Positions 26,687-36,443 of a DNA stretch of 64,000 bases are shown piece after piece. The number at the start of each line of letters is the position of its first letter. Position 1 is the stretch's first letter. The position numbers were made by a program, and so were the translations under genes. The stretch is from positions 171,747 to 235,746 of the forward strand of contig CAJNOJ010000111.1 of the NCBI GenBank assembly GCA_905250025.1. Reading direction: 5' to 3'. Source of the stretch: Adineta ricciae (taxonomy: Eukaryota > Rotifera > Eurotatoria > Adinetida > Adinetidae). Under the pieces are notes generated by a model that worked only from the letters and a program-made list of their open reading frames with translations, was not told the DNA's origin and searched no databases.

Positions 26687-27237
26687 GTTAGAACAATGAG
26701 ATATGGGAATGAAGAACTGAAGTAGTCGCTGAAGTCTTTTTTTAATCAGTGTGAAATGTTGAAAAAAGCCATGTGTGCTGAAAGACAGTTATGTTGAATG
26801 AATCATAACCTTCATAAGAATACACCTTAATAGAGCAAACATACAGATTCAGAATGAATTGAGAAGCATCATTGGCTGCTTCCTATAATAGCGTTGATTT
26901 TATTGGTTAATCTCGTGCTAGGCTTTCGTGTTTGTTCGACTCCTTACTGCGAATGTTTTTTCCTTTGCATTGCTTTGAACTTTCTAGCAATATCTTTATC
27001 TCATATGCCGCAATTGGAAGCCCGTAAAGTAAACTCCGAATTGACTGCGACAAAACAGATATGGAGCGAACAAGAAATGTAATACTTCAATTGTCTCTGT
27101 CAAACTAACGAGATGGTAGCCATTTGTATAATAGAAATGAATTTACGTCAAATGCAAGGATAAAATAGACACAAAAGCATTAGTAAAAACTGTCATCTGT
27201 TGTCAGTTAATCTAATATTTATAAAAAATGATATGTG

Positions 27238-27250
27238 TATAAATATATAT
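27238..27250 (+). promoter_or_regulatory. TATA box of the secreted glycoprotein gene
   Basis: TATAAATATATAT, 48-60 nt before the ATG. Confidence 0.5.
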
Positions 27251-27297
27251 CTGTTTATAAGACGAAACAACGCACAAAGAAACTATCTGCTTTGTGA

Positions 27298-28179
27298 ATG
27301 ACAATGAAATTGATTATCTTAATCTTCGTTCTTTTTCATCTTGCATCGAAATCATTCGCTAGTGATTTTTATCCAAGTTATAAATTATCGTACGATCCAT
27401 TGAAAGGTCTCGAATGGTCAAATGATCGTGCATTGTCTTACATTCTGACCCTTCGATTGTTCGATTATGACCATCATGTGTTTCAATATCGACGATATCC
27501 ATGTCAATACTTTTACACGGATGAAATTCAACTCAACTATAACAATGAAACTACAAACGAATGTATCTACAATACAACCACAAATGATTATGAATACAGT
27601 TTCCAACTTCATCTCGATTCTCGACATATTGAACCATATATTCTTCGAAATATTGCAATACAGTGTAAATACCTTAATTGTAGTTTATCGTTACTAAACA
27701 TGAAATATATTCGTATTGGTTGGAATCTCCGCGGAAGAGATAGTAACCTCAATTGTTCGTTTGACACCTCCCAACAGTACGCTGTTCATCATACACCATA
27801 TAAATTAACGGAGTGGATTACACTTCGATGTAAATCCCTTTCGACATGTCAAAAGTCAAAATACAATCTTGAACAAGCCTTAACATCTTATATTAATATT
27901 ATTTATGGCTCATCCTATGAACTTGACACACCATATTGTTCACTAGAGAAAAGCCTCGCGTATGTTATGGAGAAGAACTTCGCAGAAACGAACCGTTTGC
28001 TTGGAAAATTGGTTGAATTACTTGAGCGTGGCTTTGGTCGGCCAGATGAACGAGAACAAACGCACATGAAAGAATACGTCGAGCAAAAATGGATGCATCC
28101 TCAAGACGCATTAATCACCAATACAACGGCTCTAGCCGGAGAAGTACAAGGTACTTTCAATAAACCGAAAGAACGATGA
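27298..28179 (+). CDS. Secreted Cys-rich glycoprotein of unknown function
   Basis: Intronless, 293 aa; an internal ATG two codons later could also start it. Residues 1-21 are a clear signal peptide (KLIILIFVLFHLA, cleavage likely after SFA). The mature part has about ten cysteines, several N-glycosylation sequons, many Tyr residues, and a charged C-terminal segment that could form a short helix (EKNFAETNRLLGKLVELLE). No family recognised. TATAAATATATAT lies about 50-60 nt before the ATG and AATAAA follows the stop closely, giving a complete compact transcription unit. Confidence 0.7.
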   Translation: MTMKLIILIFVLFHLASKSFASDFYPSYKLSYDPLKGLEWSNDRALSYILTLRLFDYDHHVFQYRRYPCQYFYTDEIQLNYNNETTNECIYNTTTNDYEYSFQLHLDSRHIEPYILRNIAIQCKYLNCSLSLLNMKYIRIGWNLRGRDSNLNCSFDTSQQYAVHHTPYKLTEWITLRCKSLSTCQKSKYNLEQALTSYINIIYGSSYELDTPYCSLEKSLAYVMEKNFAETNRLLGKLVELLERGFGRPDEREQTHMKEYVEQKWMHPQDALITNTTALAGEVQGTFNKPKER

Positions 28180-28201
28180 AATCTTTTTCTAATTAATTAA
28201 A

Positions 28202-28207
28202 AATAAA
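28202..28207 (+). terminator. Polyadenylation signal AATAAA
   Basis: The hexamer begins 22 nt after the stop of the secreted glycoprotein gene; this is a very short 3' UTR. Confidence 0.5.
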
Positions 28208-28343
28208 TCTTCTCGTTTCTTCTCAAAATATGATGCATGCGAGTGACATCTATGAGTAAACGTGATGATTTGATCGTGAGAGATACTTCTACTTCTAGAA
28301 ATTAGTGCAACTATTTTTTATTTCTTATCATTGTGTTGTACTA

Positions 28344-28353
28344 CTTGACACAG
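28344..28353 (+). promoter_or_regulatory. Candidate spliced-leader acceptor of BLTP3
   Basis: ACTTGACACAG-like acceptor ending 5 nt before the ATG; purine content makes it weaker than others. Confidence 0.3.
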
Positions 28354-28358
28354 GCAGA

Positions 28359-31300
28359 ATGGCTTCGTTAATTAAAAATCAGATTATTAAGCGATTATCA
28401 AAGTAAAAATACAGGTGTATTTTTTCAATGAAGTTTTCCGTTTATTTGTCTAGATTTGTGAAAAATCTTTCAACGAATCAGATCCATTTAAGTGCACTGA
28501 AAGGGGAAGGTGAACTCTCATCGATTGATTTAGATGAGCAAGCTCTAGAAGATGTTATTGAACTACCGACATGGTTGAAAATTCAAAAAGCAACGTGTGG
28601 TCGAGTTTTCATAAAAGTATTTTAATCCTATCTGTTTGTTTTTCTTCATACGAAATACTTTCAGATTCCTTGGACAAGTCTGAAAACATCACCGATCCAA
28701 TTAGTAAGAAGGAAATAACTTGGCAATTGAATTTTCGTTTCGACAACTTCTTTTAGACATTGGATGATGTGACCATCGAAATTGAAACATGTGAACAACT
28801 TCGTGATTTACAGAAAACAACCGATCCAACAAATACCAATGATCCGTAAGATACAAAAACTCGCTTTCTTGATTTCATTCTCCCCATAACCGATCTAGTT
28901 TGTTGGGGAAATACGGTTTTACTAATCGTGTGATTGATGGGATTTCATTAACAATCTCCAATTTAACATTTGCCATTAAAGCTCAAGGCTTCAAAGCCTC
29001 GATATTTGTAATTTGAAAATCTAACACCATCTTTCTCTCCGATCAATGCGTGATTTCCTTCTCGTTTCAGCTACCAACTCTCGATATTTACAGCGTAACA
29101 CCATATGGAAAACGAGCTGATTCGTTGAATTTCACTCGTCTTCGCAATTCTGCTAAAGATCATATTCTTCTTTTTAAAGTAATATTCAAATCTCCTTGAG
29201 AAGTTCTCTTCTAATTGTTCTCGTTTTCAAGGAAATTTCTTGGCAAAATGCACGTATTGAAGCATCAGCGAATGACAGCAATACGGCAGCTGCGGCGATA
29301 CGTTTGATCGCCAATGCATGTCGAATAAGAATATCCATGAAAAAGAATCTTCAAGGTAATTGACGAGGAAAAGTCCTGCATGCAACGCTTTTGTTCGCAT
29401 ATTTAGATAGTACAATGGTAACATCGAGAGTGATGGTTCATTTCGATGATCTTTTATCGGTGGTAAACGATGCGCAATTGAAATCAGCTCTGAATACTTA
29501 TAAGGAAATTACACAATTAATGAAACGTGCATCAGAACAAAGAAAACAGAAAGCAGGAGATAAATTGATGGTATGTTTACTCTGATTTGTATTGAGAGAT
29601 AATGTTATCGATTCTGTTCGATAGAAATTGGAACAACAACAAACACCGTCAACATTCCAACCGAAAGCGCCAAGTACAGGTCTTAATGATCCAGTAAACC
29701 TGTCAAATTCTGCGAACAATCAGTCGAAATCGAATGATCCTTTCGAACATTACGATGTGGTAGAAACATCATTACACTTCAATGTTAAACGATTAGATTT
29801 ACATATTATTGCTGATTCAGATGTTCTCAGTAAGTCAATGTGGTCTTCATCTTTTTTTTGATATAATTCACTTTTCTCAGAATCTCATCTTCGATTAATG
29901 ATGCGTAAGATTCTCGTTTTGTCAAATGTTGTTTCGTTGTTCGTGCGTTCTTTATTTCAAATCATCTTTCACTGCGTGTCTTTTCTGTTCTAGGCGATCG
30001 AATCGCCGAAAGCGGTGCACTGCAGATGACAATTGCCAATCTATCAATCGATCATTATCCATATCACGAAGCAGGTTCGACGAAAAAACATTGGATAAAG
30101 TACAGTGAATTATTAGCACTGAATCGCGAGGAATGGATTCAACAATTACGAGAAGAATGGAATGATCAATTGAATTCAGCAAAGAGTGATTCAGCCAATG
30201 ATGAAATGTCCATGAAATTAGAAAAAGCTCTTCGGACAAATCGTATTCGTTTATTCGAATCGTGTACTGTTTTGAATATTGATGATTTGGTCTTCTATCC
30301 TGTTTCATTGAATAATACTAAAGAGCCAAAACGTCGTCGACCATTAATCACGTCTGATCGAACACAATACCAATTGCCGGAATTTCTCGGTGTGATTAAT
30401 ATTCAACACACTGAATATTATTATCCACTACCTTACTCATTTCCTGGTAAATTTCATCAACTTTCATTCGCATATGATTATTTTCTGGGTCTTTTAGTTC
30501 CAAATAGTGATTTATATATTCAAATAATGCCCATTGTCATGCGCGTTGATTTCGCAACATCGAGTTGGCTCGATGCGTTTGTTTCATCATTATCAATGAC
30601 TATTGTGAGAATGATGAGACATCCACCGAACGAAATGTTTTCATCATCTGTTCTCATTCAATAGGATAATTCCGGTGTGTTGAAGACTGATGGTCCAAGT
30701 TTTGATTTTGAACATGTCGCTATCAAACTAGATGCTATGTTACCACGAGTAGGACGCAAATACTCAATTTCTCGTTTCATGTTTCTTGTGACTATATTTA
30801 GATTGTTGTTAGTTCAGATATATTTGCTGGTGCTTATAGGTTAAATGAGACTAAACATAAAGATAATCCGGAGCCGGATTTGTTAGAACGCAAAGAAGTA
30901 TCTAAACAGGAAAAACTGGAAATACTTGAAATGAATATTTCCAAAGTGCTAATTACGAATTGTCGAACAGGATCATCAAGCAATCGAGCGAAGCTGGAAA
31001 AACATATTGACTTATTTAAAAATACGAACTTTTTTCAACAGAATCAATGGCCATTATCAAACAATCGATCGAATTCGTCACGAATCAGTCCATTATTTGA
31101 AAAACATCCGTACGAAACTTATTTGTTCAATAATCCATTAACGAAAAAATATGGTCGAACGCTGCCTGAACCACCAACAGCGAATGGAGCGCTTCATTCA
31201 TATTACTCGATGACAACAGATTCGTTGAAGAAGGTAAACCATGAAAATGAACTTTCTCATGACTCTGCGATTGAAATTTAGTCTGCAAAATACGATATTT

Positions 31301-33326
31301 GGCACTTCAATGCCGAAAGTATTTACATGGACTTCACACCGGCCTCACCATCGGAATCTGTTCGATTAGCGAAACAAAACATGACAGATACATTTTCAAT
31401 CTCAGGTTGGGCTGTTCTCGACGAAAAACAGAATGGTAAAAACGGTGTACAACATTCATTTCCACTCTAAACTTTTCATTTTTCTTCTCTCAGGAGATTC
31501 AGCGCCATCACCATGGGCTAGTATTCTCAGTATTCTCGAAACACCATCCGTACTAAAACTATCTCAAAAACAATACACATTTCTCATGCACCTAATCGAT
31601 GAGTTTGGTCTGTTTCTCGATGTTCTTGATCGAAACAAAAAACAAAGTCGTTTACTCAAAGAAAAGTCTTCATCCATCCAAATTCCTGCCAATGATTTCA
31701 AATTCACCGTTTGTTTTCTATCACCAGCAACATTTACTCTCGCTGTTATTGATGGTCTTGAAGATGCAATGATTAATCTTTCCGTGCCACCGCCTCCACC
31801 TGCGTTGCCAGACGCCGAACATGAACCAGCAATGCGTGATACATCCGATGCAAACGTTGTCGTCGATTTAGTCACAACATCAGCACCAATCGTCGCTAGT
31901 ACAGCAAAAATCGAACCACCTTCACCATCGAAGGTTAGCATCGATGGTACTTTGATCAACAATGCTAATCCAACGGAAAATTTAAACAAAGGTTTTAATC
32001 TTTTGACGCAAAAGAAGACAAAAATCGAAGAAAATATTCAACGTGGATTAGACACTGCATCGCGAGGTTCGCGTAATTCATCTCAAGCATCATTAACAAA
32101 TATGAATGACAGTGGTGACGATTCAGCGGCTCAATGGGATCAAATGGGTGAAGATTTGGATGTGGATCTCGATCCGAGTTTATTGACGAATGAACTAGAA
32201 CAATCACAACAACAAGAAAAACCAGCACGAATTGAACTCGATGATGATAGTCTTAGTTTAACTGGAAAACCGAATGGAAGCGGTGTTGTTATCGGAACGA
32301 ATGCATTGGAATCGGTGCGTTTCACTTTGCTTTCTTTTCTAATAAAGCAATTATTTGTTTGATATTTAGGTAAATGGAGTATTCATTAAAGTCAACCAAA
32401 TCAAAGTTTGTGTGACTGAAGACGAAGAAACAGTGGAGAAGTCAATGTATATTGCTTGCAATGTGAAGCATCTACGTATTGATGAGTTTCGTTCATTGAA
32501 ATTCGATGCAATTAAACCGAAACTATTCGATAATGAACGTCCTGGTAAGTTTCACGTTTGTTTATTTTATCCAATCAATTCATCAAATATTCTATGCTAA
32601 TAGATGAGCTAAATGAAGCAAATGTTTCACCGGTGAACGTCCGCATCGACTTTCCCAAGGGTGAATCACCACCGATAGTTACCGTTAAAATTGAAGATCG
32701 TGTTCTTGGCTTTGCTACTCATGCTCTAGACGTTATCATCGAAAATCTCGAAGAAATTCATACAAACGAAGAGAAGCGTTTTCGCAAAGATCACGAAAGA
32801 AAATTTGTTCCTATTGATATTTATTTGAAGAACGTACAATTAGCACTGACGGTACGTCCCAACAAAAAACCATCTTTACCTTTTCTAACTGAAGATTCTT
32901 ATTTTCAGTTAGCTCATGAATTTTCGACAACCGACGCTGTTGTTGAAATCAAGCCGCCGATGAAAGTTCATATCGACCGTATGCATGTTCTCAGACGAAT
33001 CGATGGCGAAGTGATGATTCAAACATTGATGGGCCAAAGTTCGAAAATTCTGCAGTGTGCCTTTCGCAATCAAGAGATCATTTCTTTTCATTTTAGACTC
33101 ACCGGATTCAACAAATGTTAATGATGATGTTCAAGAGAAGTTAAACCAAGCTGAAGCAATTCGACTGGAAAACGAACGACTTCGGTCAGAGTTGAGTGCA
33201 CAAAAGAAAGAAATCGCTGTTTTACGAGGCGAACGTGATAATCTAATGAATACAATTTCCAAACTCGATATTGAATTAACTCAAGCTGAGAATTTTCGTA
33301 TGGCTCAACAAATAAGCAAAAAATAA
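28359..33326 (+). CDS. BLTP3: Bridge-like lipid transfer protein BLTP3 (UHRF1BP1/SHIP164 family)
   Basis: Eighteen exons (28359-28402, 28454-28616, 28665-28703, 28757-28845, 28899-29007, 29071-29178, 29232-29355, 29407-29570, 29625-29829, 29994-30604, 30665-30748, 30802-31233, 31282-31435, 31494-32314, 32370-32544, 32604-32851, 32909-33038, 33097-33326) give 1309 aa, near the roughly 1450 aa of human homologues. The N-terminus (MASLIKNQIIKRLSKFVKNL, then SALKGEGEL, ELPTWLKI and IPWTSLKT) is the chorein-type start of this family. Matching blocks follow (YGFTNRVIDGISL; INCPEQFT-like beta repeats; NCRTG). The C-terminus is a coiled coil (LRSELSAQKKEIAVLRGERD). Known family members move bulk lipid along a hydrophobic groove on early endosomal vesicles. 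Two calls are weaker: the intron 32852-32908 is 57 nt and in frame, and the donor at 33039 is GTTCGA. Confidence 0.9.
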
Positions 33327-33415
33327 CCTCATTCCTTCGTTTATTCCTGTGATAAAATATTTTCTTTCGTTCCCGTAACAGTCTAGATTTTTGGTGACGT
33401 AATGATTTATTTTAT

Positions 33416-33443
33416 TTGTTTATTTATTTATTTATTTATTTAT
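33416..33443. repeat. (TTTA)n microsatellite
   Basis: Six to seven TTTA units between BLTP3 and NIFK, next to the presumed BLTP3 3' end. Confidence 0.8.
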
Positions 33444-33509
33444 CCTAAATATTTATTTTTAATCGTGCAAACAAAAAATACATACAAATTCGAATACATT
33501 CATGTTTTG

Positions 33510-33519
33510 TCGTTTTCAG
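33510..33519 (+). promoter_or_regulatory. Candidate spliced-leader acceptor of NIFK
   Basis: A TCGTTTTCAG acceptor ends 10 nt before the ATG, only about 190 nt after the BLTP3 stop, as expected for a downstream cistron. Confidence 0.5.
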
Positions 33520-33529
33520 ATAACAAACA

Positions 33530-34318
33530 ATGGCAAATATAATCGATGATGATGATGATCGTCTTATCGATGCTGAGGATTCTAGCACCGACGATGAACA
33601 ACAAGACGACGAAGAACAAACTCTTTCATTACCATCTGTTGCTGGTAGTGGCAAACGAAAGATAAAGAAGTCCGAAATGAAGCGAAATAAATTAATTACT
33701 ATTCAGCCTGGTCTCATTCGTTTATCTGGTTTACCATACGGGTTCTTCGAACGTGAACTTTACTCATATTTCTCTCAATTCGGCGCTGTAACACGCTTGA
33801 AATTAGTTCGTTCGAAGAAGACGGGCGGCAGTCGTGGTTATGCGTACATCGAATTTGAAGATGAAGACGTTGCACGTATCGCATCGGAAACAATGAACGG
33901 GTATTTAATGTTTCGTTCGCTAATTAAATCACGTGTTATGGATCGATCGAAAATCGACACGGAGAAGTTATTCGAAAACTGGAAACGAATATTTACGGTT
34001 AAAACGCCAAAACAAAAACGAGCGTTATATAATCGATTGAAATCGGATGAACAACTAGCGAAGAGTACCCAACGACGGGCGAGAAAATTATTGAAACAAC
34101 AAGAAAAATTAAATGCAGCGGGAATTAAATACGAATTGACGGATTTTATTCCATTGAATGCATTGAAGAAAGATAAAGAAAATAAGTCTTCCGCCCCAAC
34201 AGCATCATCATCAACAACAACAACGCCGGCGAAGAAAACCAATGTTGAAGAGAAATCTCAAACAGAAAAAAAAATTAACAAGCAAACCACAAACAAGAAG
34301 AAAAGCGTGAAAAAATAA
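33530..34318 (+). CDS. NIFK: NIFK-like nucleolar RRM protein
   Basis: Single exon, 262 aa. An acidic N-terminus precedes one RRM (about residues 60-140) with RNP2-like LIRLSGL and RNP1-like RGYAYIEF, in the context LPYGFFERELYSYFSQFGAVTRLKL that is characteristic of MKI67 FHA-interacting nucleolar phosphoprotein and yeast Nop15. The FENWKRIF block after the RRM and the basic ARKLLKQQEKL helix also fit. Family members act in large-subunit pre-rRNA processing. The C-terminus is Lys-rich low complexity; the Ki-67-binding motif of vertebrates is not evident. It follows BLTP3 on the same strand by 203 nt. Confidence 0.88.
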   Translation: MANIIDDDDDRLIDAEDSSTDDEQQDDEEQTLSLPSVAGSGKRKIKKSEMKRNKLITIQPGLIRLSGLPYGFFERELYSYFSQFGAVTRLKLVRSKKTGGSRGYAYIEFEDEDVARIASETMNGYLMFRSLIKSRVMDRSKIDTEKLFENWKRIFTVKTPKQKRALYNRLKSDEQLAKSTQRRARKLLKQQEKLNAAGIKYELTDFIPLNALKKDKENKSSAPTASSSTTTTPAKKTNVEEKSQTEKKINKQTTNKKKSVKK

Positions 34319-34353
34319 CTCGTGTTGTTATTTTTTTGTTTGTTTTGAAAGAA

Positions 34354-34359
34354 AATAAA
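34354..34359 (+). terminator. Polyadenylation signal AATAAA of NIFK
   Basis: The hexamer begins 36 nt after the NIFK stop codon. Confidence 0.5.
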
Positions 34360-34743
34360 AGATAAGTGTTACAATCACAACTCTTCACTAATACAGCAAA
34401 AGTAAATCGAAACGGCTATTCAGTACGATTTATAAATGTAGATTTTACTGTATTAGCAGTATGATTGCTTATTTTTGTCTTTTGAATAGAGAGAAGTGAA
34501 TGAATAAACGCGAAATAGACAGGTGGTGAAAATGCCACATGCGTGGTTGTATTTCTTTTATCGGTACATAGAGTATACCGTTGAATAGTATGAAGAGAAC
34601 AAAATGAGATAAGCACCTTTTTTTTATCCAAGGTACTAAATATTGAATATCGCTTAAAAGTAAAGACTGTAAATCACGTCTAATCCCACCACTTCGGTAC
34701 GCCTAAAATTGATTATATCCTACGCAATTGACTTTATTTTCGA

Positions 34744-34752
34744 TATATAAAA
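34744..34752 (+). promoter_or_regulatory. TATA box of the beta-helix gene
   Basis: TATATAAAA, 58-66 nt before the ATG; no acceptor-like AG between it and the start. Confidence 0.55.
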
Positions 34753-34809
34753 GAGCATGTCGACCGATTATAAATACTCTCCTGCAAAAATATCAACATA
34801 TTACTGAGT

Positions 34810-36003
34810 ATGATTCTCGTTGGATCGATCTTTTGCGTGCTCTTCGCAGCCGCTAATTCGGCTGTTGTCTATGGTCCCAGTGCTCAGTACTATCCTACAC
34901 GAACACCAACGATTGCTGAAGCACTTCTCTTTGGCCCAAGTCATAAAAAAGTTGTTCCATTCGATGCTAAAGCGATTGAAGACGCGGCAAATAGTTTTAC
35001 TGATGAGCAAGTCAATCGTGGTGTAGTAGTCTTTGTTCTGCCTGGTACTGTAGTTGGTTTGGGTGCTGGCTCTCGAGCAACACCGTTCATCAAAAATGTT
35101 GGTAAAACAGGTCGCACTCGTAAGATTCTCATTACCCCATTGAATGGATGGGGTTCATGCATGTTTAACGGTAGCGTCAAAATTCAATCATGTTATGGAG
35201 TTGCATTCGGTGGCTTCAAATTTATTGGTGGTGACGCATACGGTAATAAAGCAGGTTTTCTTGCTCAAGACTGCACAGAAAGTTCAGTATTCAATTTGGC
35301 ACCTTTGTCAACCTTCGGTGGTCAAACAATTGAAAATACGCCTTCATGGGACATTGAATATATAAACATAGTTACTCCAAATGCCTTCCTTAAATACGAT
35401 GCAGATAATAATGCCGACACGGCTGCGTTCCGTACAGCTACAAAAGGTCCTGTTAGCGGTGTGCGCTTTCAAGGATGTTATTTCGCTCCATCGTATCGCG
35501 AACTTGGTTCGGTAGCACATACTGATACATTTCAATTCTCTGGTAACGCTGCATACTCTGATATTCAATATGAGAACACCGTTGTTTTCGGAAGTACGAA
35601 TTCAGCACTTCAAGTTGGTGCTGCTAGTAATTATCGTCTACTTCGCACCCTTGTTATCGGCGGTAAAACTGCTTGTGTACGTTACCCTGTTCCTCCCGGC
35701 GCTGATGGTTACGCTGTCGGATATGTAACACCAAACGCACTGAACGGTGCTGCCACAAATGCATCTGCGATCGATTCACTTATGATTGGCTCAATTGGTG
35801 CAACACGTTGGGCATTTCAATCTGGCTCAACTATTGTTTACACTCCCCAAGCTAGTCAACAACCGGCGGCAGGATTAAAATGGAATGTCGATACTTCTTT
35901 GTCGAATGTCGATAAAGCATGGATCGATGCGCGCGTTCCTTATCCTACGGAAGCCTATCTGAAAACGATTTTTGGCAATGCCGGACAATCTGGCAACAAT
36001 TAA
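34810..36003 (+). CDS. Secreted right-handed beta-helix protein, pectate-lyase-like fold
   Basis: Intronless, 397 aa. Residues 1-17 are a signal peptide (ILVGSIFCVLFAAANSA). The body is rich in Gly, Ala, Asn and short beta-strand repeats (FNGSVKIQSCYGVAFGGFKFIGG; SDIQYENTVVFGSTNSALQVG-type rungs), the look of a parallel beta-helix as in pectate lyases and other polysaccharide-acting enzymes. Catalytic residues cannot be assigned by eye. The coding sequence is visibly less AT-rich, with more C-ending codons than its neighbours, and has no introns in a region of intron-dense genes. Both fit recent gain from a microbe, though highly expressed secreted genes can look alike. AATAAA lies at 36046-36051. 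Confidence 0.7.
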   Translation: MILVGSIFCVLFAAANSAVVYGPSAQYYPTRTPTIAEALLFGPSHKKVVPFDAKAIEDAANSFTDEQVNRGVVVFVLPGTVVGLGAGSRATPFIKNVGKTGRTRKILITPLNGWGSCMFNGSVKIQSCYGVAFGGFKFIGGDAYGNKAGFLAQDCTESSVFNLAPLSTFGGQTIENTPSWDIEYINIVTPNAFLKYDADNNADTAAFRTATKGPVSGVRFQGCYFAPSYRELGSVAHTDTFQFSGNAAYSDIQYENTVVFGSTNSALQVGAASNYRLLRTLVIGGKTACVRYPVPPGADGYAVGYVTPNALNGAATNASAIDSLMIGSIGATRWAFQSGSTIVYTPQASQQPAAGLKWNVDTSLSNVDKAWIDARVPYPTEAYLKTIFGNAGQSGNN

Positions 36004-36045
36004 GTTTCCCATTGTGAAATTCGATATCTGATCATACATTCCTGA

Positions 36046-36051
36046 AATAAA
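36046..36051 (+). terminator. Polyadenylation signal AATAAA of the beta-helix gene
   Basis: The hexamer begins 43 nt after the stop. Confidence 0.55.
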
Positions 36052-36443
36052 ATCGTTCAAAAAACTTCATAGTCTAGTTGCTGTCTCCGACACGCTTTAC
36101 TTGACGGAGAAATTGCGTTTTGTTTTTCCCTTTTATTCGCAGTACACTGGCCTAAAAACCAACAAAAATGATCATTTTTTGTATACAAACATCGTGACGA
36201 ACAGACAAAACAAAGACATACATCCACATCTTAATTCAAGAGACTATACACATCTTTGAGAAGATAGAAAAAAATATATATGCATACGACACAGATGATA
36301 TTATATCCAAGCGCGGACACAATCAGAAAAAAACAAAATGCAAAATGTCCGATAGACAGACGTCGTGAAAAAAAACTAACTCGAACCAGTAAGGACGGTA
36401 GACAGCAGCGTATGAATTGTGTACGTTTAGTTTTGATAAAGTA
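36052..36443. other. Convergent 3' intergenic region
   Basis: Non-coding spacer between the beta-helix gene and PPP6R; AT-rich, nothing recognised. Confidence 0.5.

Noticed and set aside
26894-27082. Hydrophobic 62-codon frame upstream of the 27.3 kb gene
   Set aside because: No similarity and no clear start context; it overlaps the likely promoter area.
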